In this document: positions 11,244 through 22,946 of the stretch, piece after piece
Layout of the letters: the number at the start of each line of letters is the position of its first letter
Position numbering within the stretch: the stretch's first letter is position 1
Assembly (NCBI GenBank): GCA_011317545.1
Contig: WUJK01000002.1
Location: 682,001 to 746,000 of the forward strand
Direction of reading: 5' to 3'
From: Coniella vitis
Lineage: Eukaryota; Ascomycota; Sordariomycetes; Diaporthales; Schizoparmaceae
DNA length: 64,000 nucleotides
The notes under the pieces: model-generated
Told to the model about the DNA's origin: nothing
The model's database searches: none
The model's input: only the letters and a program-made list of their open reading frames with translations
Program-made: the position numbers and the translations under genes

Positions 11244-13321
11244 CTACGAGACAAGGCCGTACAAAATCCACGCGTCAATGCTGAGAGCAAGTTTCACTGT
11301 CCCTTGCGCAACAACATCCTTATTCACAGGCACGGCGTCATCGCTGGCCCGCCCAGCATCCTGCGAAACCGCCCCCACCAGATCCTCAGTAACCATGGCC
11401 GTTCCACATATACTCGTCTGCGCACATGTCGTCTTTGCAAAGGATGCTCGAACGACCAGTGCGTGTGCGGTGTTCTCGAAGCGACAGACGAGATCCCCGA
11501 GCTGTGCCGTGCGCGGTGCAATCCCCAGCTTGGGCAGCGCATCCACGGGGATGCTCTGATTGGCCTGTTGCAGCTGGAAGAGTAAGGGTGTGCTGTCTAC
11601 CTCTGCCGTATCCGGGGCCTTCGTGGACACAGGCCTCGAGGTGTTCATTTGCTGCAGCCGCTGGATTTCCTGGCAGAAGTCTAGATAGGAAGCGTCGCTG
11701 AGAGCGGTCCGCTCGGCCAAGCACTCGGGGAGACGGAACTGGTCAGACGCCAGGGCGCCCAGGGCTTCGTTGGTCGAGTCCAAAAGGCACCGTAGGAAGA
11801 CCCTGCTTTCCCTGTCGACTTTGACAGCGTCTCGTTTGTAATTGGCACAGAGAGCCGCCTTCCACTGGTTGATTAGATTCAAGTAGCTCATATACTCGTC
11901 CACAGAAGGGCCCAAAGTGCAAATGCTCCCCAGTACGTGAGCCGTTATCTTGATGGTCACCGTATGCGGCCGAGCCTCACCATGAGCCTCGGCTGCAGGG
12001 TAGGAGCGGTTCAAGGAAGCATCGCGTGGGTCTGTCTCAGTGAGATGGAGCAGCGACTTCACGAGGCGCCCGAAATCGATCCATTCACTACCATTGCCAC
12101 CCAGGGGATCGTGGAGCGCCATGTGGTTCATGGTGTCTGTCCAGACTTCAAAAGGCGTTTTGAAATAGTCCACTGGGAATTCTGAGCCTTGAGCGGTCAT
12201 ACCAACAAGTGCATAGACATGGTCCCTGCTGTCCTCGCAGATCGAGTCTCGATAGTCCTGTAGGAGGCCTCGAAGGGACTTATTCTGGGCTGGCCCAACG
12301 CGAAGCTGATTGTCCAGCTTCAGCGGTGCTCCAGAGCTCTTGTGACTGCGAAGGAAGCTTAGGAACTGGGACCAGGTACAGCTCCAGATACCAAAGGCAA
12401 CCTCTATCTCATGCGCTTGGTGAAGAACAGGAACCGCCCACACCCATTGCCAATATTCATCGTTGACGAGTAAGTCGACAAGGGAAGCGATAGTATCTTG
12501 GGTGGACAGAGATCTACCTTGAGACGACCTGTCGCTAGTAGGCGGCGTAGCATTGGACCGCAATCTGAGAGATTTCCAAGGGCTCAAAAGTTGATTCACA
12601 CCTTGTTGCACCTTGCTTAGGGCCCTCGACTGATTAGACCCATGTTTTTCTGATGAGGGCGGTGATGGCGGCGAAGCTGGTCGGTGGGCTCTGGGGAGAA
12701 CTTCTGGCAGGCCCAGATGCGAGAGAGCATCGGCACCCAGCTCGAGCTGGTAACTGGCGTACTTGTCGCCAAGCCAGATGGTCACTCGACTGGCTTGTGA
12801 GAGAAGCTGGCCCAGCATTCGAACGTGGCGGGACTGCTCTAGGACATCGCTCTGGTTGATACATAACGCATCAATCCAGTACAAGTTCTGACTGTCTTTC
12901 GTGCTGTGGCGTCTAAGGTAGAGTAATGCGCTCTTCAAGCTTGCGTTGACAGGTACGACCACGCCATTCAAAGAAATCATATCCCGTACTTGTGATGGGC
13001 TACTTTCTGTGTCTAATGTATTTTCTTAGCATCTTCTCACCGTAATGAAGAGGAAGTCTGGTTTAATTGGCACTCACGATGATAAGACAGGGCTTGGAAA
13101 GCAGGACATTTGTCAAGCGGCGAATGCACAAGCTGGCACGCAATTGGATCATTGTCATTTGCGGCGGGCTTGATCTGAATGAACCGCGTACAATCGACCT
13201 TCGTATCCAGCGGATGGTAGATGATAGAGTGGGTAGGCTCTGCAACGGGCTTGGGCTTGGGCTTGGGCTTGTCGAAACCAGCGACGAGCTTCGTACGAAG
13301 AGGTACCGCAACAGCTGCCAT
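11244..13321 (-). CDS. HET-domain protein with degenerate first and third motifs
   Basis: Two exons (13321-13078 and 13012-11244; 65-bp phase-1 intron, GTGAGT...TTAG) give 670 aa. The N-terminus has a KPKPKPKP run, then the usual HET entry: PLDT...R-I-Q-I, FQALSYH and, after the intron, MISLNG; the second motif WIDALCINQ is at residues 127-135. Two hallmarks are eroded. The first motif reads ALSYHH where family members have ALSY-x-WG, and the third reads WVWAVPVLHQ where W-V-x-Q-E is expected. A Ser-rich linker and a long C-terminal part follow. The family triggers programmed cell death at non-self fusion. Whether this copy is active is open. It lies head-on to the first HET gene, with a GST and a thiolase between. 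Confidence 0.85.
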
Positions 13322-15435
13322 TGTAACCCGATTCTTGGAAAAGACCTTATGCGGATAAATGATAATGATGATTTCAGCACAAAGACTTGAGATTGATGAA
13401 GATGAATAGTCTCGATTGAGACGAAGATGGAGAGCACTGAAGAACTATCAGCTTTCCCAGCATCGAAACGACAAACAGGAAGATCTATATATGAGCAACT
13501 GCAGGACAACAGACGCTCCAAGTCCGATGTTGAAAACAGCACACATAGCCGCTGAGTACTTACCACTTCAAACAGATCCACACCAACGACCGAGTCTCTG
13601 GGGTATCACGCACTGGTGAGCACCATGTCAATGTAGGATGAGCGCCTAAGCTGGCAGTGTGGAGAGCTTCGGCCGCAGACTCAAGGAACAAGTGGCCCCT
13701 TGAGACATCCAGGTATAGCCAAGCTCTACCAACATCCTCAAGACCAAAGTTGCTGTCGCCCGATGTTGCCCAACAACGAACAGCACGATCGACCTTCGCA
13801 CTTAGCGTGGGCGGCAAACGTCCACGGGCTCCACCAAGATGGAAACGCTGCCCCCAAGATCCTTCCGACCAGAAGCGACGGGCTCCACCAAGATCTCCTC
13901 CCCTAGTGGTTGCTCACGCACCCCGCAGCGATACGTTGCGCGTCTAATAAGAATCGGCGGCCTGGAACAGCCCAGGCGCTGCTCCTTGGATCAAAGCCAC
14001 GGAGTGGTGAAATGCGGTCGGGGTCGAGCAGTATCTTGCGAGGGGACCACTTTTCCAGCCACGTTATTCGCGAGGTGGCCATGACAAGTCTGAGCTTGAG
14101 CTGCAAGCCACCCTTGCGCGCTTGGTGTACTACATAGCATGTACACGCCCAACATGATGCTACTTTCCCCATGAGCTCAAAGCAGGTGAAGCCAGTCGGC
14201 TTCGTCCCTCACTGCGTACCTCGCGCGGCCAGCTGTGGGATATCAATTGGGCGATTCAGCTGTGACTCCAAAGCTTAGGAAAGGCCTTGGACTTGATAGC
14301 ACAAGAGCTGTTGCTTGTGGGCGTGGTTCCGATCCGGCCAGAAGACGCACGAAGTCTCGGTCGAGTTTTGAACCAAGAAAAAGTCAAAAGACTAGGCAGA
14401 TTAAGCTCATTGTGCGGCGTCGAATTGGCCAGAAGGCAAAGACTCGAATGTCGAGATTTCTGGTCTCCACAGCCGCGTGTGACATGTGATTTTGAACGAG
14501 CGGCAAAGAGCGCAGGTGGGAAATGAAGCAGATAAGGTAGGAAGCTGTATTGAAATTGACCGAATGCAGTTGGTTGGCGAAATCTGGACGAGGAACCGGT
14601 CGGTGGATATGTTGCTACGTGGTCGCCAGAGAGTCCTTGATTCCTTCTTTGAACGAAGCTGAGACGGCAATGCTTTTCGTCCTGTTATTTGAACGGAAGT
14701 GGTTGAGTTCCCGTGACACTTTGATTGCTCCAGGCTCCAGACACTTATACCCTCTCTCTTCCTCTCTCCAAGAAAAGAGACTTTCATTAAAATAACTCAA
14801 AAAAAAAAAAAAGACATCCATCCAACTTACTCGCAACCTTCAGCCCTTACCAAGAAACCCAGTCCCGTCAAAGAGCAAAATAAGTATTCCCATCAAGCAC
14901 CAAACAGACCTACACCCTCTTGCACTCCCCCTCCCCCGGCTCCGAAACCCTCGGCTCCGACTCGTTACGTTCTCCCCCGATTGATTTGTAAACCACCTAC
15001 TTATCTCGGCCGAGTCTCACGTACGATTCCATCCAACCCATACAAGCCCTCTTCCGATCCGAATTGCGCGCTCTCTTCGGACTTGACTTGAATCATCATC
15101 TCTTTTGACTACTAGGACTGACTGCGTATATATATGAGAGATGACTTTTCTCTTGGTTCAAGTTGGATTGGGAGGCCTAAAGAGTATCCAATTCAACATC
15201 CGTTAATCTGACACCTCATCTGTTTATTATACCTACTCACTCCTTCATTACTCTCTCGAAAGGGCACCTTTGCCCTCCGTTTACCTTGAGCAGACGAGTG
15301 TTCTTACACAACATAACCCTTCAAAACAACGAATATCTCATCACAGCACCTATTATCCAGACCCTACCACCCATACATACCCAAGCACGAACTTCAACCG
15401 AGGCTACACGAAACCAAACCCCATCATCCCAAAAA
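13322..15435. other. 2.1-kb gap, no supported gene
   Basis: Head-to-head promoters of HET-2 (minus) and the NmrA-like gene (plus). A minus-strand frame at 13560-13817 has coding-like composition but no family I recognise and no clear exons around it. A 17-bp direct repeat (acgggctccaccaagat) occurs at 13824-13840 and again at 13878-13894. Confidence 0.4.
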
Positions 15436-16410
15436 ATGCACCTCCTCCTCATCGGCGCAACAGGCCGCACAGGCACAGCCGTCCTCGTCGAGGCCCTCCG
15501 CCGAGGCCACTCCATCACAGCGCTCGTCCGGGATCCACCTTCTTTCTCTTCCTCGGCCCTCACATCTCTCCTCGCAACCAACCCCCTCTGCAAGGACCAG
15601 CTCACGCTCATCACCGGATCGCCCTTGAACCAAGCCGATGTTTCGAGGGCTGTGGAATCTGCCGCCGCCGCCGCTGCTGCTGCTGCTGCTGGTGCTGGTG
15701 CTGATGCTACCAATAAAACCACCACTACCAATACCACCTCCAACAAAGACCAGACCAACAACAGCAACAACAATCAAACCCGCCTCGTCGTAATCACAAC
15801 CCTCAACGCCCGCCGTACATCAGACAGTCCCTTTTCCCCTCCACACCCATCCGATTCCCCACCCCGCATGATGGCAGACAGCACCGCCCATCTCATCGCT
15901 GCACTATCCTCCTTGCCATCATCAACAACAGCAACAACAAACCCCCCCAAAATCATCTCCCTCTCGGCCCTCGGCGCAGGTTCCTCCACACCACACACCC
16001 ACTGCCTCATCCGCGCCATGATCTCCCTCACAAACATGAAGTACCAATACCAAGACCACACTGCAGTCGAAGAGGAACTCCGCGCTGCTGCCACTGGAGC
16101 TGGGGCTGGGGCTGGGTCACAACCCCCCATCGACTTTGTCATTGTGCGGCCGACGCGCTTGACGGACCGAGAACAAGAAGAACAAGAAGAAGAAGGAGGA
16201 GGAGGAGGAGATACTGGCGGTGCAAACGTCTTTGACACTACTGCTTCTGCAAAGGGCTATGGTATTTGTTGTTGTGGCAGTGGTGGCAGGACAACAACAC
16301 CAAAGGTTGGGATGATGGCCGCAGTCTCGAGGTTAGCTGTTGCCAAGTTCCTGGTGGATGCGGCAGAGAGTGATCAGTGGGATGGACAGGCTCCTATTCT
16401 TGTTGGTTAG
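15436..16410 (+). CDS. NmrA-like / NAD(P)-binding Rossmann protein
   Basis: A single exon gives 324 aa from the ATG at 15436. An upstream in-frame extension has no ATG and was not used. The N-terminus is beta1-loop-alpha of an extended SDR fold with GATGRTG (residues 7-13), then ITALVRDP, the typical NmrA/NAD(P)H-binding layout. Late elements are IISLSALG, a YQYQDH segment and FVIVRPTRL. The catalytic Tyr-x3-Lys of true SDR enzymes is not evident, which favours a redox-sensing or atypical reductase role. Low-complexity inserts interrupt the fold: an Ala/Gly run, an Asn/Thr-rich run and Glu/Gly runs, all from trinucleotide repeats. Function beyond nucleotide binding is unknown. Confidence 0.78.
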   Translation: MHLLLIGATGRTGTAVLVEALRRGHSITALVRDPPSFSSSALTSLLATNPLCKDQLTLITGSPLNQADVSRAVESAAAAAAAAAAGAGADATNKTTTTNTTSNKDQTNNSNNNQTRLVVITTLNARRTSDSPFSPPHPSDSPPRMMADSTAHLIAALSSLPSSTTATTNPPKIISLSALGAGSSTPHTHCLIRAMISLTNMKYQYQDHTAVEEELRAAATGAGAGAGSQPPIDFVIVRPTRLTDREQEEQEEEGGGGGDTGGANVFDTTASAKGYGICCCGSGGRTTTPKVGMMAAVSRLAVAKFLVDAAESDQWDGQAPILVG

Positions 16411-17156
16411 CTAAAGTCGGGTTTAAACTTTTTTTTCCTTTCTTAATTATGGCTTGTCTTTTTTTTCTTTTGTCCAGATCAAGTATGAGCAAAGTCTGAT
16501 GTCAGCATGTCAGAGCGGTATCACCAAAGTTGTAGAAGGAGAGAGTGAACGTTGGAATAGAATCAACCAAAGAATGGATAGAAATATAAGAATGGTGGGA
16601 CAGTAAACAGTATGATATACAGAAGGAAATAAAATTTCTTTGTATTTTCTTTTTTGCTTCTTGTAGATCTGTCCTCTGCCATTACTCATCTTGTCAGTGC
16701 CTCGTTTTCGAGAGAGCAAAGGAATCAATCCATCAGAGTCGAAAGCGTAGATTTAGCGAATCGTCTTGGCCAACAATGTCCGAGAAATAAAGTACGACTA
16801 AAAATAATAAAATAAAAAAAAGTATCAAAAGCTAGAAAAGAAAAAAAAAGCATAACAGATCTGGGGTATCAAGCTTCCGAAGTTATAGAAAAGAAAAAGA
16901 AGAAAAAGAAACGAAAACCGAATTGAATGGACAAACATGCGGTGGCCCATCATCAACAAAGTGAATAGAAATCGACACCCTGTGTCAAAGAAAGAAGAAA
17001 CAAGAAGAAGATCTAAACATTCCGCCACTCCGTTTTTGTATCCCAGTATTTCAACAATTGCTTTTCTTTTTGAGGGGTATTGAGTTTGTGTTCACGAAGA
17101 ATTGCTGCCACCGGGTGGTTGTGAGTTTGAACAAGACAGAATCTCTCTCGGCAGGC
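16411..17156. other. Convergent 3' region
   Basis: The 3' ends of the NmrA-like gene and the Zn2Cys6 factor face each other here. Sequence is A/T-rich with several A-runs and GAAGAAA tracts (16790-17010), as expected for two 3' untranslated regions. No gene is supported. Confidence 0.5.
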
Positions 17157-19976
17157 CTAGTTCAGACCGATGGGCATGCTAGCCAGATCCCACTGGTCCA
17201 TATCCCACGTGGAGAAGTCGTCAAAGAACTGTACTCAGGGGCATCAAGTTAGCGCGAGGCGAAGAACAACAGGAAAAGAAGCCGGGCATTGGAAAATTCA
17301 CCGAGGCGGGGCTAAAGAGCGGTTGTTGGAGCATGCTTTGCGGCGCATAAGGATCCAGCGACATGGTGGAGCCCGATAGCTACAAAACATTTCGTTAGCA
17401 CGACCATGCATGCTTTGGTCACAACAAGACTTGCCGACACTCACAGGAATGCTACCAAGGCCCTCTGCAGTCATACTCAGCTTTGCCAAGCCAACCTCAA
17501 CAATTTTGCGCAATCCCTCCGTCACCAGCTTGAGCCTTTCCTCTGCGTTTTCGCTCTTGACGCTATTCAAGACAACGCTCAGCGCGACCGTATCCTTCAG
17601 ATCGCAGCTCGAATCCTTGAGTATGGCAGTGAAGCTGTCGAGTGTATTCTGCACGGCGCGCATCATGCCTTGGGTGGACCAGACCATGCGATTGTCGAGA
17701 GCGTTGGCAAAGCTCAGCTCGCCGGGATGATGCTGAGGATGATGCGAAGCATCTGGACTGGGTAGCTGGCCGTTGATTGTGTTACTGCTTTGCCTCTGCT
17801 GTTGCTCATTGGCCATCTTGATAAAGTAGCAGACGGAAAAGGCAGCTTGCATGATGTCATGCTTGAGCACAATGTAGTACATGTGGCTCACATCGGAGAA
17901 GCCAGGCATCAGGGGATCGAGCTCGTCCATGTAGGTGAGCATCACCATGGACGACTTGAGATAGCTTGTGGTGATATGTGCAGGGCACTCGACTGTGCTA
18001 AGCGCAAACGGTCGGTACAAGGCAAGCAAGGGCCTTCGCACGTGCATGTCAAGCAGCGCACGCATCCGCCAATCCTTGAACTTGGCGGTCGGGTTCAGCG
18101 TCTGATTGCGTCGCGGGAAGAGATGGTTGACGTCGTCGAGGAGTTGCTCAAGCTGACTGCCGCACTCGAGGACTTCGTTGAAGTCACGGATCGCATCAAG
18201 GCGACTGAGAATGTTGGACACGCGGATGCGGTATGGGAGTGTGCGCGAGGCATAGGCCTGCAGTTGGGTGTTCGTGAACTCGTCAATAGGTTTGGAGGGT
18301 GGCAGTTGGGCCATGTCAGGGTATATATCGGCGTCGTCGAGGTTGCTGGGCGGGCGGCAGGTGTACTCACCCTGCCGCACCGAGCAGGGGAGATTGCAGG
18401 CCAGGGCCACATGCAAGTCCATGTCCATGATGGTGTACCACAATCTCCTGCGTAGCTCTGCATAAAAGGGCTTGATTTGAGGGAATTCGTCGGGGTCTCT
18501 GTGCAAGCCCATTGTCATTGCCATCCGGACAATGAAGCCCAGCTGCGTCCATGATTCTTGGTGCTGGGAAGACATCATGCGCCTGGCGTGAAGCAGCAGT
18601 GTCTCGCACTGCAACGTGTCCATGTCCACCAACTGCTTTCCCCTGAGGCTATCAAGCCATGCGCGAGCTAGCGTGCAAGCCGTCGGGGCGTGGATGCCGT
18701 CTGCTCGATCGTGACTCAAGCCTTGCTTCTCGGTCTCAAACCTCGCCCCCAAGGACAACATGCACATCAAGCGGGGAAGAAATGCGTCCGAGACTGGGCG
18801 CTTCTGCCAAAATGTTTCGTACTCGGCTCGGAAAGATGGCACATGAACCACGCGGTAGAGGCCCTCTGACATGGTGATGTAAGCGTCGAGTAGACGGTCG
18901 CAAATAGCCTTGTTTGGCAAAATGTCGGCCATGCGCTTTTGCACCGGCAGCATAGAGTCGGTGAAGACCGCTATCGGCGCCAGTCCCCTCCGGTGCTCCT
19001 CCGAGATGGCTGCATAAATCTTGTGTTGTTGAACAAAGAGGTCCCGAATCTCGTCCACGCCAGACCGATTAAACACAAAATCCCGGGCCTCATCAAAGAG
19101 GTTCAGTAGCACGCGCGTGCTGTTCTGCCCAAAGAACCGCGTCCTCAAATTTCCTTTGACGCTAAGGCCTCTGATGGTGGTTGGCGTGGCTGCAACGGAC
19201 GAATGCATCGTGTACATGGATCTCTTGGTGTCCCAGTCGCTCGGGTACGGCGAATCACTGTTGTTGATATTGTTGTTGCCGCTGTATGGAGAAGCATGAT
19301 GGTTGGCATGAGCGTCGTGCGCATTGGCATGGGAACTGCTGTTGTGCGGGCTGCTGTGATGATGGTAATGATTATTAGTATTGTTATGGCTGTTATTGTT
19401 GTGGTTATTCAAAACAAGTCGTTCCAAGCGCTCCAGCCTGGCACCAAACTGTTCAATCACAGAGGCAGGAGCAACGGCAGGAAGAACAGGCCGAGGCTGG
19501 TCATTTGGCGCGCCCAGCCCTGCATTCGTACTGCCAACTGGTGCAGCGGGCGCATCAACTACATATGGGGGCTGTTGACGATGTTGGCGTTTGCTAGGTC
19601 GGGGCGAAGTTTCAACGTCGGAACCCTCCGACCCAGCGGGCTCATTCTCAGTGGCGTACTTGCAGGGCCTGTTGGACTTGAGGCACTGCGAACACGGACA
19701 CGTTCTGTCGCACCGGAGCTTGCGCTGGCGACACGAGTTGCAGCTCTTGACAGGGCGCGGTCGTTTGACGGCTTTGCCAGCCAGGCCAGAGTTGCTGTCA
19801 AAGACCATGGTCGCGATGGTGGGCGTCATATTGGCGACGGGCACCAGGCGGTCCGCAGACTGGCTGGGAACAGTCGGCGCAGTTGAGTTGGGCGTGTTGG
19901 TCGAAGTGGATCCAGATCCATTGTCCTGGGTCTGGATGGCGACAGGAGTTGCCATAGTCGCCCTCGGCAGTTGCAT
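17157..19976 (-). CDS. Zn2Cys6 fungal-specific transcription factor
   Basis: Three exons (19976-17445, 17379-17302, 17228-17157; introns of 65 and 73 bp) give 893 aa. The Zn2Cys6 binuclear cluster starts at C79 with spacing C-x2-C-x6-C-x5-C-x2-C-x6-C and one extra Cys in the loop, preceded by a basic KRPRPVK stretch. A linker with coiled-coil potential (FGARLERLERLV) and an Asn/His-rich low-complexity segment lead into the fungal_trans middle homology region, marked by LLHARRMM...ESW, MGLHRDP and RRRLWYTIMDMD. The last two small exons encode an acidic, aromatic tail (FFDDF-STWDMDQWDL) that looks like an activation domain. M8 is an alternative start. The target genes are unknown. A very long 5' intergenic region precedes it. 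Confidence 0.9.
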
Positions 19977-22739
19977 CCGAGTCCAGCAAGCAATGAGGTT
20001 GCAAAGAGGTTGGGGCTGCCAGTGGCCAGGACGGGGGTTATGAGGGCTTTATTATGGTGTCCCGAGAGCGCGTTTCGCGGGAGGCCGCAGGCGGTTGCAG
20101 ATGGGCCGGACAGGAGGGTCTCACTGGCAGCTGCAGTTGTGTATGGCCCTTTTTTTTCTCTCTCGTTGTTTTTGGGGGTCTCGGCAAAAAAGAATAGAGT
20201 GTGGACATGCGATACGCACCAACTAGTCCAGCGTAAGAATGGCAGGGGAGTTGGGGCTCTCAAGGTGCGCGAATTGGCAGTTGGTGCGAGGATCGGCAGA
20301 AGAGACAGTGATTGGCAAGAGAGCCTGTATGCTCTGACGCTGTAACGGCAACGAGGGGCCCTGTCAGAGCTTCTGTCTCCTCTGTACTATGTAGGCTGGC
20401 GGCCGACAAGACTATACAGTACTGGGCTGTACTGTACTGTACTTTGCGCTGGATGTGGGGGGCCCGTATTGTTTTTAGACCGCATCTGCTAGGACGAAAC
20501 CCGATGATGAAAGCCGAGCCGCAGGAGAGGAAAGCGTACGGGCTCGTTTTTGCCACGACGGGACGCCTAGAGATTTTCCTGATGGGCACTAAAGGTCCAG
20601 AAGGATTTGGCGTGCTAGCAAAAACCAACGGTTGTCTGCTAAGATTCTGTCAAAAAGACCTTTACAGCAGGCGGTGTCAACAAAGAGAGTAATGACGCCT
20701 GCAGAGCTTTTTGGTGCTTTTGTCTTGTTTTTTTCCTCCTCTCTTCTTTTCGTGTCTCATCGATAGGATGTACCTGGAAACGGGTCACAAGAAGGGGCGA
20801 AAAAGGGAGAGTGGCAGAGCGGGGGACGAGAATTGGCGTTGCGTCCTGATCGAATCTGCTTGGGACAGATAAACGGTATAATTAGTTGCTGTAGTATAAA
20901 GCCGGATCGGAGCCGAAAGGGATTCGAGGCGGGCGAGGGTGGGCCCGCGATGCCGAAAGCACGCCAGGACCCGGGCCAGAGGGCAGGTCGGGCAGAGGGA
21001 TAAGAATAGCCCAGCGGGCGACGGGCGGGTGTTTGATCTGGTCGCCAACGGCTGGCTGCTCGAGAGGGTGCGCCAGATGTGGCGCCAGACGCCCTCGTTG
21101 GGGGCGTGGCGGAGACGTGTTAAATCACCATGCGGTCGATGTCCAATTGCAACACAGCAGCTGTCATGTCGATCGGCGGGAATGGTGAAATTGAGGAAGT
21201 GAGCAGTGGAGGCGAGACCGCTCACCTTGGCTGGTTTGTGGGCTGGGCCGAGCGACGAGGAGGGGTGAAGTGCTCGTCGCAGGTTGCAGCGAGGTGCGAG
21301 GGCAGACGGGCGCAGAGCATCAGCGCAGACGGGCGCGAACAAGAGGTGGTTTTCTGATACGAGTAAGCGATGCGATGGATACGGTACCCTGGCTAACAAG
21401 AACGAAAGGGGGACGACGATCCGCAACAGCAGTATTGTGGCACCGGGACTGGGGCGTGCGAGCTTTTTGCTCGGCCTGCAGTGGGGGGTTGGAATGAGAC
21501 CCCCGCGGCTGGACCAGCAGGCTGGGAAGGGAAAACAAAAAGATTAGTCCTTGGGGGTTCCGCAGATGACGGCCCAGAGCTGCAGTGGTGATCGTGGGGG
21601 TTGGCGGGCTGTAGTTGGGATTGGGCGACGTTATTGATGATCTTTGGTGCGAGAAAAGGTTTGCGGGGGGTTGATGCAAGGTCACTTCACTGCATACTAT
21701 GTAGAAAGTACTTGCTATGTAGCTGGCAGCAACTGAGAATGTACCTGCGCTAAGGGGCATTGGTGTGCACTGCAGCCCGCTGTACAGGGGGCTGCAGGGT
21801 GCTGCAGCCAAGTGGGTAGCCCTAAGCGAACCTTCTGACGTCTGCTACTACGGTAGGCAGCTAGCTACTACTCACTACTGTACTATGTAGTATGCTATGT
21901 ACACTGACACTGTAACTCTCACCACCGTGCCCTGTCGGTTTCTTTACTTCCGACAAACGGACCCGGCAAAACATTCTACTGCGTCCTTGACGACACACGT
22001 CGGTCCCAAGTGCCGGGCAAAGAAAAAGGAGGGAGGAGTACAGGGGCTTCACCCAGGACCTGTGACCACCAGGTCAAAGAATCAAACGACAGTCGAGTGC
22101 GGAATGACAGCCGCGACACCTTTGCTCCGCTCGCCGCGCAAATTGCTGGGTATAGCTTCATTTTCAGCCCTTGCCTGGCATCATCTCCGCTCCCAGCACT
22201 GGGGCCATCACCATGTGCTATACATTGTACTAGAAATACATACCAAGTCCAAAGGTGACTGTACACAGTACATGAATACTCTGACCATGAGTATATGCTA
22301 TGTAGACTATGCTGTATGTCATTGTGCAGCTTGAGCCATGTACTGTGTACTGCAGGTACCATGGTACTCCAGGGCAGATGGCCCCCGTTTTACTCAAAGC
22401 AGATGCCCATTTCCGGAGCCCATGCTCCGCCGCGGCCCCGCTGGTGAAATAGCGATACTGTGCTATAACTACCTGCTGTAGCAAGAGCAGGATTATACGG
22501 AAGATCCGACACCTCTTCTCGACCATTTCTCTTTTTTCTTTTTTCCTTTCTCTTTTTTATCCTGCCGTGTAACAAAGATCCTCGCATCGGCTGTCCTGGT
22601 GAATCGAGCAACCATTTCGGGCGGCCCACAACGCATCGCAACCCTGCCATTTGCTATTCATAGAAGTAGTTGACGAACATTTTCATCTTGACTTGATATA
22701 ATAATTCCGGCCGATCGGAAATGCCCGCGTCCCCGGCAA

Positions 22740-22740
<1 letters not shown>

Positions 22741-22793
<53 letters not shown>
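22741..22793. repeat. Poly-A tract of 53 bases
   Basis: An uninterrupted run of A flanked by ...CCCCGGCAAC and CTGTTGGG. No coding frame or retroelement body adjoins it on either side. Confidence 0.95.
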
Positions 22794-22795
<2 letters not shown>

Positions 22796-22909
22796 GTTGG
22801 GCCTATGTGACGTGATGTTGTACTGAGTTCTACAATGTACATGATACATATTTTAGTAGAGCTTGGTCCTGTCAACTGGGTCTTTCTTCCCACGTGTCTG
22901 TTCCTCTCA

Positions 22910-22911
<2 letters not shown>

Positions 22912-22943
<32 letters not shown>
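22912..22943. repeat. (AT)16 dinucleotide repeat
   Basis: Sixteen perfect AT units lie 120 bp after the poly-A tract. An 11-C homopolymer follows at 23015-23025. Confidence 0.95.

Positions 22944-22946
<3 letters not shown>

Noticed and set aside
15286..15435. Upstream extension of the NmrA-like protein
   Set aside because: It starts at a TTG, not ATG, and the Rossmann fold begins at the ATG at 15436.
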